Shown: positions 11,896-22,960 of the stretch, piece by piece | Position numbering within the stretch: position 1 is the stretch's first letter | Layout of the letters: each line of letters opens with the position of its first letter | DNA from: Albula goreensis | Taxonomy: Eukaryota > Chordata > Actinopteri > Albuliformes > Albulidae | Length of the DNA: 64,000 bases | Reading direction: 5' to 3' | NCBI GenBank assembly: GCA_022829145.1 | Contig: CM040752.1 | Coordinates: 35,485,086-35,549,085 of the forward strand | Program-made: the position numbers and the translations under genes | Notes under the pieces: model-generated | Databases searched by the model: none | What the model saw: only the letters and a program-made list of their open reading frames with translations | What the model was told of the DNA's origin: nothing

Positions 11896-13239
11896 CTACT
11901 TGATGGCCGATATTAGCTATGCCTGATTTCTTTTTCATGACAGATAGAAAGAAAGAGAACAAATAAGATTCCAAAAAGCAGTCTTTCTTTTTGCAGTGTC
12001 CGTCAAGAACACAAACAGGACTATACCGACCATTAGGTTATGTTATTCATGTGCGCAAAACGTGAAAGATTTGTAACTGGAACAATAAAGCTATGGGAAC
12101 ACAGTTCTCGGCGACTTCCTCGGAGCCAATGAGCCGATGAACCGTTTCCTCTCAGCCCGATTATGGCGGCGGCTGGAGCGTCTCTGCGCGGGCCGCGTCG
12201 CCACGGCTCCTCCACGAACGGGGGAGTAGCTCATTATTAGAGAGCAGCGCTCCAGTACCGTTGATGACCCAGATTAATGGAGGCCTTGAGGCAAAACGGA
12301 CAGCAGATTGTAATAAGTGTGAACTGAGGCCCAGATTGGATCAGTGTGAAAGACTGCCTGCTGAGATCACGTAATCCCTCTCTTTCTCTCTCCCTCCTCT
12401 CTCCCTCCCTCCCTCAGCCCAGCATCTCCCTAGTCTGATGAATTCATTATTTATTCAGAGGCTGCCATATTCAAAACTGAAAGCATGTTTAATTAATGGA
12501 ACTTATTGTAAAGCATCCCTCTAGGGAGTTTCTATCCTCTATAAAATGGCCGTCTGTATTCCCTAAGTAGATGGAGCTTCTGTTTTTTTTTTTTTTTTTT
12601 AACTGATTATGTGTGACAAAATCGAGTTAAGAAATCTGAGGGAAAATTCGATTGCTTCACCTTATCAAAATGATTACAGGGCCCAAACCCCACAGGGCTC
12701 GAGTAGAACCCCTCTTATTTTGGATACGCCATGCCCTGAAATCACGGAGGCAGAGCAAAATTACAGCTGCGCAGGAAATCCTAAAGTACCAGATTGTTCA
12801 TGCATCTCACAGTATGCGCAGTTTTACAAGGGCATCAGGATGTCAGAAAAAAAAAGGGAAAGACAAAAATGGTGAAGGAGCCACAAAAATTCCAATTACT
12901 CCGTGCAGACTTTGTAAGTCTAACCCAAACCTTCCCCTGGGCCCTCGGTTTCAAATGCCTTCTCCATAGAACGTTAATTTCAGGCTGCAGTAATAAACCC
13001 TAATTGATGTAGGAGCATTCAGGACTTGTTCAGATGGACAAGCACACATCCATAGAAATCGCACAGAACAACAGTAAGTGTCCACAGTTTCTAAAGGGAA
13101 ATTATTTATTTCATTGCTCTGTGGAAAAGATATTTAGCCTTTACTTGTTTCTTCTTGCATAGAGAGTGCAGTACAATGGTATTGGCCTGATAAAATTTCT
13201 CTTTAAAAAAAAAATGATTTCACTGTGTTGCTCTTGTAT
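11896..13239. other. Unique stretch with T tract
   Basis: No gene is recognised. A CT-rich patch lies at 12377-12416 and a run of 18 T at 12583-12600. The patch 12110-12240 is relatively CpG-rich. Overlapping frames around 12609-13003 in all three plus frames indicate low stop density rather than coding. Confidence 0.45.
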
Positions 13240-13515
13240 GCCATCACCCGTTCCACAGTGAACATTTCACTGAAAAGCTGGTGCTAAGCAGATGTGGGTT
13301 TGATTAGCAATCGGAGGGGAGACCTCCTGGGAAAACTAAGCTCTAAGGGAGGCCATGTTGATGGGCCAGTTGGGGGTAGCTTTCCCCCTGGACAAAATAA
13401 ACCTCACAGCACATTAAGGGACACTGCAGTGGATACTTAGTCTTTCAGATGAGATATTGAATTGTGGTCCAGACTTACTGAAATACAAAATAGCAGTAAA
13501 ATTCCGTAATGGAAG
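13240..13515 (+). mobile_element. 5S rRNA-derived SINE (SINE3-like)
   Basis: The head aligns with vertebrate 5S rRNA: GCCATCACCC near 13240, GTGCTAAGCAG at 13281-13291 (box A), and GGAGGGGAGACCTCCTGG at 13313-13330, the 5S GGATGGGAGACCGCCTGG region. The SINE body follows with GGAAAACTAAGCTCTAAGG, AAGGGACACTGCAGTGGATA and CTTTCAGATGAGATATTGAA, the equivalent of the conserved GGATGAGACGTTAAA word. It is decayed but better preserved than the copy at 6278-6510. It would have been transcribed by RNA polymerase III from the 5S internal promoter. Confidence 0.85.
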
Positions 13516-13794
13516 TGTCTTATATGGTCTTTTGTATTTAGACAAGACCCATGAGCTGAGTTAGGGTGAAGCTACACTCAGCTGTTAACCATTGACTTGT
13601 TTAAACCAATGAAAAATGTTTTTTTTTCCCATTGGAATTGTGGTCTTTGGTCCAAATATTTGGATCACCGATGCTAAATGCTAACTGCAACAAAACTACA
13701 CCCCCTTATTAATGTAGACCACGGTTCACTGTGTACTGCAAAGTAAATATGCTTTTCAGAAGAAGAAACACTCTACAGGTGGGGTACTGTTGAC

Positions 13795-13945
13795 TCCAAG
13801 GTCTGACTGGCAGACTAGAAATCAGAGGGTTTTCCAGTTTGAATCCCAGGTGTGATGGGAAAATCTATGTAGCTGACGTCAATATCCTAAAGGCCAGCTC
13901 CTACCCATGAGCAAAAAGGTGATCTCCAAACCCGATGCCTCCAAC
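13795..13945 (+). mobile_element. Decayed tRNA-derived SINE
   Basis: The segment GGCAGACTAGAAATCAGAGG then TTTTCCAGTTTGAATCCCAG has the layout of an anticodon arm followed by a B box. Further on, TACCCATGAGCAAAAAGG may be a worn form of the V-SINE word TACCCTTGAGCAAGG. The A box is poor. It is probably a V-SINE relative, truncated by the TG tract that follows. Confidence 0.45.
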
Positions 13946-13952
13946 ACCCCTC

Positions 13953-14079
13953 AGGTGTGTGTTTGTGTTTGTGTGTATGTATGAGCGTGTGTGTGTATGA
14001 ATGTGTGTGTGTGTGCATGAATGTATGTGTGTGTGTGTATGAATGTATGTGTGTTTGTGTGTGTGTGTGTGTGTGTGAC
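13953..14079. repeat. Compound (TG)n / (TGTATGAA) microsatellite
   Basis: TG runs are interrupted at intervals by TATGAATG or CATGAATG words, giving a higher-order pattern of about 36-40 bp. The last TG run (14057-14078) is pure. The H-and-T-rich frames on the minus strand are translation of this repeat. Confidence 0.93.
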
Positions 14080-14548
14080 AATAACGTATTTTTCTTCCTT
14101 CCCCTGTCTAGGTGAGCCATAGGAGGCCACCATAAATTACAGCCAGGCCTCATCAAACACGTTTCAAAAACAATCACAGAATCTCCTACATCAAACTCCA
14201 CAGTCTCCTTTCCCACATGGCTTAAAATGCATCAGGGTGCCAGAACATAACGGACACGAGTCACATCTTTACCGCGCTCTTTTATTCGATGCACACAGCT
14301 GAACAAAGAACCAACGGATCGCAAGGGCCCTGGGTCGAAGGCAATTACACAACCAGTAATTGATTATACCAGTACACTACATTACAGTACTTGAAGAAGT
14401 GTTCCTTTTAAATAACTGGTTTGCTTAAGCTTTCCTGGATTCTGCACTTCATCACGGTCGTTGGTGCGTGTGACCCAGAGATGGTTAGAATATAATTAAA
14501 GCTCTCTAGCAGCGTAATCTACATTCAGGGCTGTGCCTTTTACGAGAA

Positions 14549-15268
14549 ACTGTATCAAACACCGCACAAGAGGAACACTGTATCAAACACCGCTCAGGAG
14601 GAACACTGTATCAAACACCACACAGGAGGAACACTGTATCAAACACCACACAGGAGGAACACTGTATCAAACACCGCACAAGAGGAACACTGTATCAAAC
14701 ACCGCACAAGAGAAACACTGTATTAAACACCACACAAGAGGAACACTGTATCAAACACCGCACAGGAGGAACACTGTATCAAACACCGCACAAGAGGAAC
14801 ACTGTATCAAACACCGCACAGGAGGAACACTGTATCAAACACCGCACAAGAGGAACACTGTATCAAACACCGCACAGGAGGAACACTGTATCAAACACCG
14901 CACAGGAGGAACACTGTATCAAACACCGCACAAGAGGAACACTGTATCAAACACCGCACAAGAGGAACACTGTATCAAACAAGAGGAACACTGTATCAAA
15001 CACCGCACAAGAGGAACACTGTACCAAACACCGCACAGGAGGAACACTGTATCAAACACCGCACAGGAGAAACACTGTATCAAACACCGCACAGGAGGAA
15101 CACTGTATCAAACACCACACAAGAGGAACACTGTATCAAACACCACACAGGAGGAACACTGTACCAAACACCGCACAGGAGGAACACTGTATCAAACACC
15201 GCACAGGAGGAACACTGTATCAAACACCACACAAGAGGAACACTGTATCAAACACCGCACAAGAGGAG
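14549..15268. repeat. Minisatellite, 28-bp unit, about 26 copies
   Basis: Units read GGAACACTGTATCAAACACC followed by GCACAAGA or GCACAGGA. Neighbouring starts are 28 bp apart (for example 14581 and 14609). The main variants are G or A in CACCGC/CACCAC, A or G in CAAGAG/CAGGAG, and T or C in TATC/TACC. One unit near 14981 is shortened by an internal deletion. Because 28 is not a multiple of three and the unit lacks stops in all three plus frames, the array produces a 264-codon open frame at 14533-15327, which should not be read as a protein. Confidence 0.97.
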
Positions 15269-15448
15269 TTAAAAAGAAAAACCACGAAAAGATCATGGAT
15301 TTATGTAAAACAAAAACACCACTGTGATACAGAGAGGTAAAGGTCCAGACAACTACGGGAGACAATTAAAGAATAAGGAATGTGGAGACAAATCAATATA
15401 TGTGTGATATATATGTACAGAGGGAAAGAGTTAGACAGAAAGCTCCCT

Positions 15449-15540
15449 ATTAGTGATGGAAGTGAGGCTTCATGAACCTCATAATGGGTGGAGCCCATTA
15501 CTGTGATCTCTCACCATTGGCTAACACTGCTTGTTTGGAA
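15449..15540 (+). mobile_element. Short repeat, GGTGGAGC family, copy 2
   Basis: It reads TTAGTGATGG, GAGGCTTCATGAACCTCATA, ATGGGTGGAGC and ends near CCATTGGCTAACACTG. It is among the best preserved 5' halves of the family described at 11788-11895. Confidence 0.6.
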
Positions 15541-17445
15541 ATGGTGGCATGTAGGCCTACAGCCTGAAGGAGAATCTCTGTTTTAACAGCAGCAAATCAA
15601 ATCAAACACTCGCACCCCAAATGTTTTGTTTGCAAGTAAACAGGAAAGGCAGCAGTACCCTGCAAATAGGAAGTGTGTTTGGATCACAGCAAACGACCCC
15701 AATTTCACACGCGAATGTTTCAGTCAGTAAGAGAGCAGAGGTGTGCAGGTGTCAGTGCGGTGCGCGGGCCAAACGCAGGGGTACGGCTGTCCCAGGCAGT
15801 GCCAGCAGAGAGCTCCATCCCAAAGCTTAGGAGCAGTGTGATCGAAACCGAGCTACAAAGAGGTAAAAAAAAATCCACCCGCATTCCTGCTCTCAACGCT
15901 GGTGATGTGTGTGTCTGTACTTTTTTTTTTTTTTTTTTTGAGCGCCGCACATCATTAAGTCGCTAACGAACACAGCGAGTGGGAGAGGGGCCGGACTGCC
16001 GTCACCATTTCTTTTCATATCCTGTAAATTCAGTGAGAAAGGAGCTGAAGGAGAGGAGAGATCTAACCGCATGACTGAGAGGACGGACGCCGTGCAGGTC
16101 GCAGTGGGGGGTGGGGGCTGGTGTTGGGGGTGGTTGAAACAGCATTAAGTTTTTTTCCTCAAGAAGAAGGAAAAAAACTTTTTCCTGTTGCACAGCTCTT
16201 GGTTGGAATTAGCATTTCACTCCAGGGCTGCGGCGGGCGGAACTGTCAGTTCCCTGATGAAGCGAGCGGCTACCTTGCCTCAGTGTTTCTCCAGACGCTG
16301 CTAAGGAACATGGCCTCATCATTCTTTAAAGAGAAAGAATTTCACAGCCTTCTTTCGGGGTTCAAACGGCAGGCTGGTCTAGCAAACACTTGCAAACGGT
16401 TTAATCTCCTGAGGAGGGCGGGGGAGAGATACTTTCGGGAGAAAACAGTTCACCGGCAGATAGGCCCTCTTAGCCCTCACTGGGTGTTTCCATTTCAAAG
16501 CCCGACTCTTCTGAGGGGTCCTAGCAGGATGTGCTTTGGCCAGGGATTTATACGGGTCGACGTACAGAACATTTTTCAGTATGTTTCCAGGACATCGGCT
16601 GAAGATTCTGGCTGGATCCCCATTCAGCTTCAGAAAAACCTCAGGGTAAAAATGTTCCCCAGACAGTCTGAGAACATGTTCCTGTTTCCTAAAGAAAAGC
16701 TCTCCTAAGGTTTAAAGCATGTTGTGAGTAAATATCAGTGCATATGGACAGGTTCAAATGTTGGGGAAATGAGACCAGGAGCGTTGGTTTTGTCACCTGA
16801 GAAGACATGCTGCTGGGCTGGCCTTTAAACCCATAAAAATTGTTTTTTTTTTTTGTATTCTGAAAATTTGACACATGCATATTATCAGCATCTACCTGCT
16901 TATCCCACATGACATAATGACAAGAACAGAAGGACTGCATCAGTGAGCGGAGCCACTCTTCTGACGAAAATATCGGGTACATTTAAAAGTATTTTTCCAA
17001 GAGAGGTGGCAATGCTGATCAATACAGGGTGTTTGGAGTCTGCATACTGTCTGATCATCTCTTCATCTAATCTTTTCCTTCAAGTTGCAGCTCAGTAGGA
17101 CTGAAAATTGCATCTGATCCGACGATTTTGAAACCAGGTGCGCCTCTGAAAGGCAAACACGTCTTTGCTAAAACACAAAACTCAGCCAGCACAGCGTATC
17201 GATTGCCAAGGCACTCCCGTCGATTCCGTCTCTACAAAAGACAAAGAAAAGCAAGGCTACAAAGCAGCACTTGTTTTTATTATGATTTAAAAAACAGCGA
17301 GGTGAACATGTACAAACCGAATGCTTTTCTTCAGGAAAGCAGTGGGTAGGGAATTTGATTCACATAACAGTATGGAACGAGATCCCTATATAATGCCTGA
17401 GAACATCTAAAATATTCAAGTATACAGAGTACACCTAAAGGATTT
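15541..17445. other. Unique stretch with T tract and G-rich patch
   Basis: No recognised gene. A T run lies at 15921-15939. A G-rich patch at 16105-16130 has runs of six, five and five G. A perfect 13-bp inverted repeat (AAGTTTTTTTCCT, 16147-16159, against 16168-16180) has an 8-nt spacer. The 195-codon plus frame at 16121-16708 is the longest non-repetitive open frame in the window. Its product resembles no family I know, it lacks splice or promoter context, and part of it runs through the inverted repeat, so it is left uncalled. Confidence 0.45.
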
Positions 17446-18356
17446 ACAGTATACCCACCTATTAGACTTATTACCATGAGTACATATGGGCTTTGGAGTT
17501 ACAGTATGTCATTAACAGTATACACCTATGGGTACATATGGGCTTTGGAGTTACAGTATGTCCACCTCCTCACACAGTATACCCACCTATTAGACTTATT
17601 ACCATGAGTACATATGGGCTTTGGAGTTACAGTATGTCCACCTCCTCAGACAGTATACCCACCTATTAGCCTTATCACCATGAGTACATATGGGCTTTGG
17701 AGTTACAGTATGTCCACCTCCTCACACAGTATACCCACCTATTAGCCTTATTACCAATAATACATATGGGCTTTGGAGAAACAATATGCCCACCTCCTCA
17801 GACAGTATACCCACCCATTAGCCTTATTACCATTAATACATATGGGCTTTGGAGTTACAGTATGTCCACCTATTAGCCTTATTACCATTAATACATATGG
17901 GCTTTGGAGTTACAGTATGCCCACCTCAGACAGTATACCCTTAGCCTTATTACCATTAATACATATGGGCTTTGGAGTTACAGTATGCCCACCTCCTCAG
18001 ACAGTATACCCACCTATTAGCCTTATTACCATTAATACATATGGGCTTTGGAGTTACAGTATGTCCACCTCCTCAGACAGTATACCCACCCATTAGCCTT
18101 ATTACCATTAATACATATGGGCATTGGATTACAGGCCCACCTCCTCAGACAGTGTTAGAATAATACATATGGGCTTTGGAGTTACAGTATGCCCACCTCC
18201 TATACCCACCTATTAGCCTTACATTAATACATATGGGCTTTATATGCCCACCTCAGACAGTATACTCACCTATTAGCCTTATTACCATTAATACATATGG
18301 GCTTAGGTGTTACAGTATGCCCACCTCCTCAGACAGTATACCCACCTATTAGCCTG
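17446..18356. repeat. Minisatellite, 76-bp unit with shortened variants, about 12-13 copies
   Basis: The landmark GGGCTTTGGAGTTACAGTATG recurs at 17540, 17616, 17692, 17768 and 17844, a 76-bp step. Other steps are 52 and 55 bp where a block with CTCCTCAGACAGTATACCC is missing. Variation includes ATGAGTACATATG against TTAATACATATG, the first form grouped at the left end. Copies after about 18120 are more damaged. The plus-strand frames at 17773-18163 are translations of the repeat. Confidence 0.95.
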
Positions 18357-19340
18357 TATTACAACATGACTGAACACTATGTAAGAATGTAATCTCGTCT
18401 CAGTGGAATATATCTCCATATAGTACATATGCACTCAAAAGGAATTTGATCGATTATAATAACGTATTCATTGCATGATGCATGTTTGATCATTTTGACT
18501 GACACATGATGTCAGACTTAGAGCCTGAGGGTAGGGTCACACCCCGTCAATCACATCTGCGGAAAAACTGAATGAGGAAGGTGCATGAATTAGCGCAAGA
18601 GACTGCAGAAAGAAATGGACAACACTGGGACAAGTTTGCTAGGGTGCAGTTGCTAGTGTGGAGGAAGGCAAGAATCACACAGTATTCCCTAATAAGTGGT
18701 TTGACATTTTTAATGACCAAAAAGGAAAAAACTTCTAATAGTCCCTGACACCCCCAACGTTATACAGATAGCATCAGTGTTATAGGTCAGTGTTCGTCTT
18801 TCTGAGAGATTACTTTTCAGGAACTAAAAATTAAAAAAACCAGTTTGACTGTAGTTACTATGTTATATGGTGACGTGAATACATTTAAGAGTCACAAAGG
18901 CAGAAAATATATGAGCAATACAGAACGGATGATGAAATGCAAATAAAAAAATAAAAATAATAAAAGCAGAGTTTTTTTCGTAACACAGATGATAAATCAG
19001 ATGAGCTTCCCATGTCCCTGACTGGTTGGAGCCGAGTGTTCCTCCGTCTCGTTATGGGGTATTCATTAGCGAGCGGTCTCTCCGCGGCTCAAAGCGGCCG
19101 TCTCTCTGTTCTCCCGGTTATGGCGTATTCATTAGACGGACCCTGAGGCTCCCTGGAAGGTGTGACCTTTCAGAGCGGCCTTCAGCGCGGAGCCGGAGGG
19201 GTTTTCTGCGTCACTGCGCTGCTCCGGTCGGGCCTGGTGAGCGTGGAGCTCTGTGTGTGTGGGCCTCAGGCCTAGAGCTCCACGTGCCTGTTAGACACTA
19301 CAGACCTGGCTGCCCTGGGTAAACGACTGCAGGGGCTGGA

Positions 19341-19341
<1 letters not shown>
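18357..19341. other. Unique stretch with a small direct duplication
   Basis: No gene is recognised. Two copies of GTTATGG(G/C)GTATTCATTAG lie about 68 bp apart near 19050 and 19118, in a CpG-rich patch (19030-19240). This looks like a local tandem duplication. Confidence 0.45.

Positions 19342-19377
<36 letters not shown>
19342..19377. repeat. (TG)n(AG)n microsatellite
   Basis: About eleven TG units pass directly into about seven AG units, just upstream of an 18-bp inverted repeat. Confidence 0.93.
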
Positions 19378-19395
19378 TGTTGGTGCATGTGAAAA

Positions 19396-19436
19396 CTCTG
19401 GGGACCATGGGAGCTTTACTCCCATGGTCCCCAGAG
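19396..19436. other. Perfect 18-bp inverted repeat, 5-nt loop
   Basis: CTCTGGGGACCATGGGAG (19396-19413) is followed by CTTTA and its exact reverse complement (19419-19436). The loop sequence and its flanks pair again further right: AGCTTTACTCC within 19412-19422 matches GGAGTAAAGCT just past the right arm, so two mutually exclusive hairpins can form. GTGCATGTG on the left and GATGCACATG on the right add an outer weak match. It could be a cruciform-forming palindrome or the core of a small foldback element. Confidence 0.85.
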
Positions 19437-21446
19437 GAGTAAAGCTAGACTTTAGATGCACATGCGTGTTAATGTGACATTTTTCAAGACAAATGAGAAA
19501 AGATTTGACATCCAAAAGAATAAGCAGTGAAATCCATTACTGATATGTTTGATTTTACATATATTTACATACATTTTATTGATTATTACTATTAATTAAA
19601 GAAATAAAAAATAATTGTTCAGACAAAGAAATGACATAAGTTCTTATGTCTTGTAAGGTATGTCTTATGTTCTTATAACTTCTGATGGAGGAGTTAAAGA
19701 GTTTGGTACACCTCCTGCTCTGTATCATAATAAATTTTAAATATGTTTAATATATGTAATAACTTTTCTATTAACCGTTACAATATTGGGTTTTTCTAAT
19801 GCATATTAAAAATTTCAGTGCTTCGTTTCCAAAAATTTTGTTGCAATCCACCTCCCAGTGGATTATTTATTATCCCTTTTTTCAGTGCTGCAATCTTAAT
19901 GGTTGACACAGAGTCAGCCGAGGCAATGGAGTGTGGTTAAAAAAGTGCTGCTGATGCTGCGTTACCATTAGCAACATTTACAACTGGGATAAAGCCTGCT
20001 AAGACCTTAATGTGTTTCTCCCCAGCTCCTTTTTAATAACTGCCATGCATTTCATGAATGTCTCTATAATTTTCCATACCAGAAATGTTCTCCAGGATGA
20101 ATAACCAGAAAGAACATTCTGCGAATATGAATTCATGTCAAGGACAAAGCTTCCTTCATAAAAAGATAAATAAATAAAAAAATAAAGGACTTATGCAATT
20201 CACACTTATGGCTCAGAGGAGCCAAAGGTTTTCAGCAGAGCCCGACTCAAAATGGCTCCAGTTTCGGGTGGAATCGTGTCTCCTGAACAGAGACGCGAAC
20301 AGGAGGTGAGGTTAAATCAGCGGGTGAATTCCTGCATATAAATGAAGCTATTTAACTGGAATCTATGCCAAATAATTATAAAAATAATCAAAAACAGCAT
20401 ATGCCCCCCCGTTTAATTCAATTAATTTTAAAGCTACAATAATCTTGGAAACAGATGTTTTCTATTTATTCCTTACCTTTACAACTGAGTGAATATCCAA
20501 ATGAGTTTTTACTAAACCATCTTGGGCAGAGAATAAATTAATTTTTGTTCATTTTTTCACTAGCTCTAATAGTGGAGTAGAATTGTTCCCTCGCCAGAGA
20601 ATTACATTTGTACACCTGATTTCTTAATTTACTCCTTGCGCATTTCTTATGATACACATTTGAGCTCAGGGGTACATCCTGGAAGATGAGGGCCCATTTG
20701 ACAAATTCTGATGTGTTTTATCTGCTGCATAATTATCCAATAGTCCGAAAATGTTGTTGGACCATTGTCAATACGTGTTCAAAAACTGACATTCCAGTGA
20801 AACTGACTATTTTGACTGGTGAAATCAATTTTCTAACCTCCTCCAACACTGGTGTGACCTAACATACACTGCATTGCTACTTTTTCCAGGAGTTCGGTGA
20901 ATAACTATTTCACCACTCTCTTCTTCCTCTTTCCAGATTTTTTTTTTTAAGAAAAGCAGGTAGCCTTTGAGGCAGAAACACTTTTAGAGGGATGTTTTCT
21001 GTTTCAGAAGGATGTTGTTGTTTTAGAAACCTGCCAGTGAAATGGCTACCAGTCACTGTGAGGCGGCTCCAGTCCGTCTCCAGGCCCCAGTAGACACAAT
21101 GCACCCTGCTATCTGACAGCTGGGGGCACCTGGGCGTCCTGGCAGGGTTGTTTAGGTGGAACCAGAGCAGCCAAAACCTGAGGACTCCTGGCAGAGATGA
21201 AGCACTCTGATACCAACGTCCTGACCTGGCTAAGCTGCTGTCATAGCTGCAACCTGAACTGGCAGTCTGCTGTCCTGGGAGACACCTTAACTGGCAGTGT
21301 TTGATTTGGGACTCCAGTCATCTACAAATTCCAAATCTCCTCCTCTGACTTCTGGCTGAGTGTCTCAGACCAATATACCATCCCATATAGTATCAGGGAA
21401 GCAGGCATTTAGACAAATGATCACATTTAGCTGTGGAGAGAAAAAC
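19437..21446. other. AT-rich unique stretch
   Basis: No gene or mobile element is recognised. The segments 19950-20120 and 20440-20680 are free of simple repeats and have AT-rich words with TAATTA/ATTAAT cores, a composition compatible with conserved non-coding DNA. No comparison was possible. Confidence 0.35.
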
Positions 21447-21539
21447 ACTTTGATTGGCCCAGACGGGTCAATAACCGACAGTTATCTGTAGCTCCACCCT
21501 AACCGGGTCAATGAGACCTTATTTCGGCCATCCCTACTC
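21447..21539 (-). mobile_element. Short repeat, GGTGGAGC family, copy 3 (minus)
   Basis: On the minus strand: AGTAGGGATGG, AAGGTCTCATTGACCCGGTT, AGGGTGGAGCTACAG, GTTATTGACCCGTC and GGGCCAATCAAAGTG. The order of blocks follows the copy at 11788-11895. Confidence 0.6.
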
Positions 21540-22779
21540 TACGCTGCACATGGAACGTAAGACAGCCCTCCAATGCAGTAACAGTGGAAACCCTCAAAAT
21601 GTTAGACACCAAACGTTATGCAGAGCAGAGAATGGACTTTCATCATCCACGGACTGAAAGGAACCCACCCCGGGTGCAGGGCTTGTGAAAGATTATACGT
21701 GCACTTCATTTGAGCGCTTTGAACCACCCCTTTGAGATCATTTACAATGGCCCGTTATCTATAGGTTTACATAATTCTCCCATTCTTGGCTCTCCAGCTC
21801 TTTCTGTGTTATTCCCGATCAGTACCTTTGAAAGTGGCTTCGCTCTCCACACTGATGTTGGCAAATCCAAATCCGGGGGAGTGAAAATAATCTCCACATT
21901 CATTAATAGTTCTCAGACAGATGAAAGGAGCTCCATTCAGTGCTGGCCAGTGGAACATTAGCGCAGTACAGCATCTCCAGAGGAACTGAGGGAAAATCCA
22001 CCGCACAGTTTGAGGAATGTTATTTAAATTCCCTCCGTCCCAGTGGTGATACGAAGCCGTTTCAAATGGGGAGGCGGGCAGGCTGGGGATAGTAGTTATA
22101 TTTACTGTTAGGTTTTTTTTTTTTTGCATCATTTTCACTTTTTGCACTTTTTTTCCCCCTCATAATGGTTATAAGAAGCAAACGACTTTTAGCAACGCAT
22201 GAACCAGGTTTTTTATACTTCACTGAGAGAGTCTCATACATTTGCAAATCATCAAAATAAAAACATGAAATATAAAAAAACCAATAACTTTGATTTTGGG
22301 GGATTTATGAATTGAGTATTTATACACCTTAGTTAAAGCACTAGCGTAGCTTGCTAAAATGTAAAATGGCTTGGGAAATGGTCTTACACCTAAAGGTTTT
22401 TGGAATAGTTCCACACAAGTCTGTGTACTTCTGCACTTATTTCATTTTGATAAGTAAATATGCCTAGATATCAAAATGTGCACGTTGATTTATGAGTGCA
22501 GAAGAATTATCTAACTCAGTTGCCAGATTTTTCCAGATTTTTCCCCATTTTTCCCAACCTGAACGTTCAACCGAACTAGTTAACTTCACTGCAGTACCCG
22601 CCCTGACAGCTTTGGGAGGAGAAATCGAGCACATGACTCCTCCGATTCACGTAACGATGCTCTCGCTTCTTCTCTCGCTGTGGCTGCACCACTAACTGCA
22701 CACTGCCTATGACGTTGGAGGAAGACATAGTCAGCGTGCAGTCGGTTTGTGCCGCCGCAGACGCCCAAACATGACAAGG
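21540..22779. other. Unique stretch
   Basis: No gene is recognised. It is AT-rich with short A and T runs near 22110-22160. Frames at 21710-21961 (plus) and 21809-22147 (minus) overlap on opposite strands and have no family resemblance. Confidence 0.45.
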
Positions 22780-22960
22780 AGGGCGCTATTGCAATGAGAC
22801 CAATGGGGTAAATTGGACCAGCTTACCCTGTATCAAACCCTGGCAAGGCTGGCCAATTGTTGTCTCGCCAAGTGGGGCCTCTGACCATGGCCGGAAATGG
22901 TGAAGCTGGGAATCGAACCCCAGGCCTCATCATAAAACAACAATTTGTACTACTTGCTAC
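22780..22960 (-). mobile_element. tRNA-derived SINE-like repeat (minus)
   Basis: On the minus strand a strong B box, GGGGTTCGATTCCCAGC, stands at 22908-22924. It is preceded by GATGAGGCCT and followed by a GC-rich body with GGCCATGGTCAGAGGCCCC and ACAATTGGCCAGCCTTGCC. This is the layout of a tRNA head joined to an unrelated SINE body. The A box is not convincing and no A tail is seen. I cannot name the family. Confidence 0.45.

Noticed and set aside
13240-13330. Functional 5S rRNA gene
   Set aside because: Box A and the GGGAGACC region are diverged, and a SINE body follows in place of the 5S 3' end and terminator.
14549-15268. CRISPR array
   Set aside because: Regular 28-bp period, but no unique spacers between repeats; units are head-to-tail, in a vertebrate context.
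14533-15327. 264-codon plus-strand open frame with a regular repeat, as a repeat protein
   Set aside because: It is entirely a 28-bp minisatellite whose unit lacks stops in every plus frame; there is no unique domain or start context.
16121-16708. 195-codon plus-strand frame as a gene
   Set aside because: No known motif, no splice or promoter context, it crosses a T/A-rich inverted repeat, and the length is within chance for the best of many frames in 64 kb.
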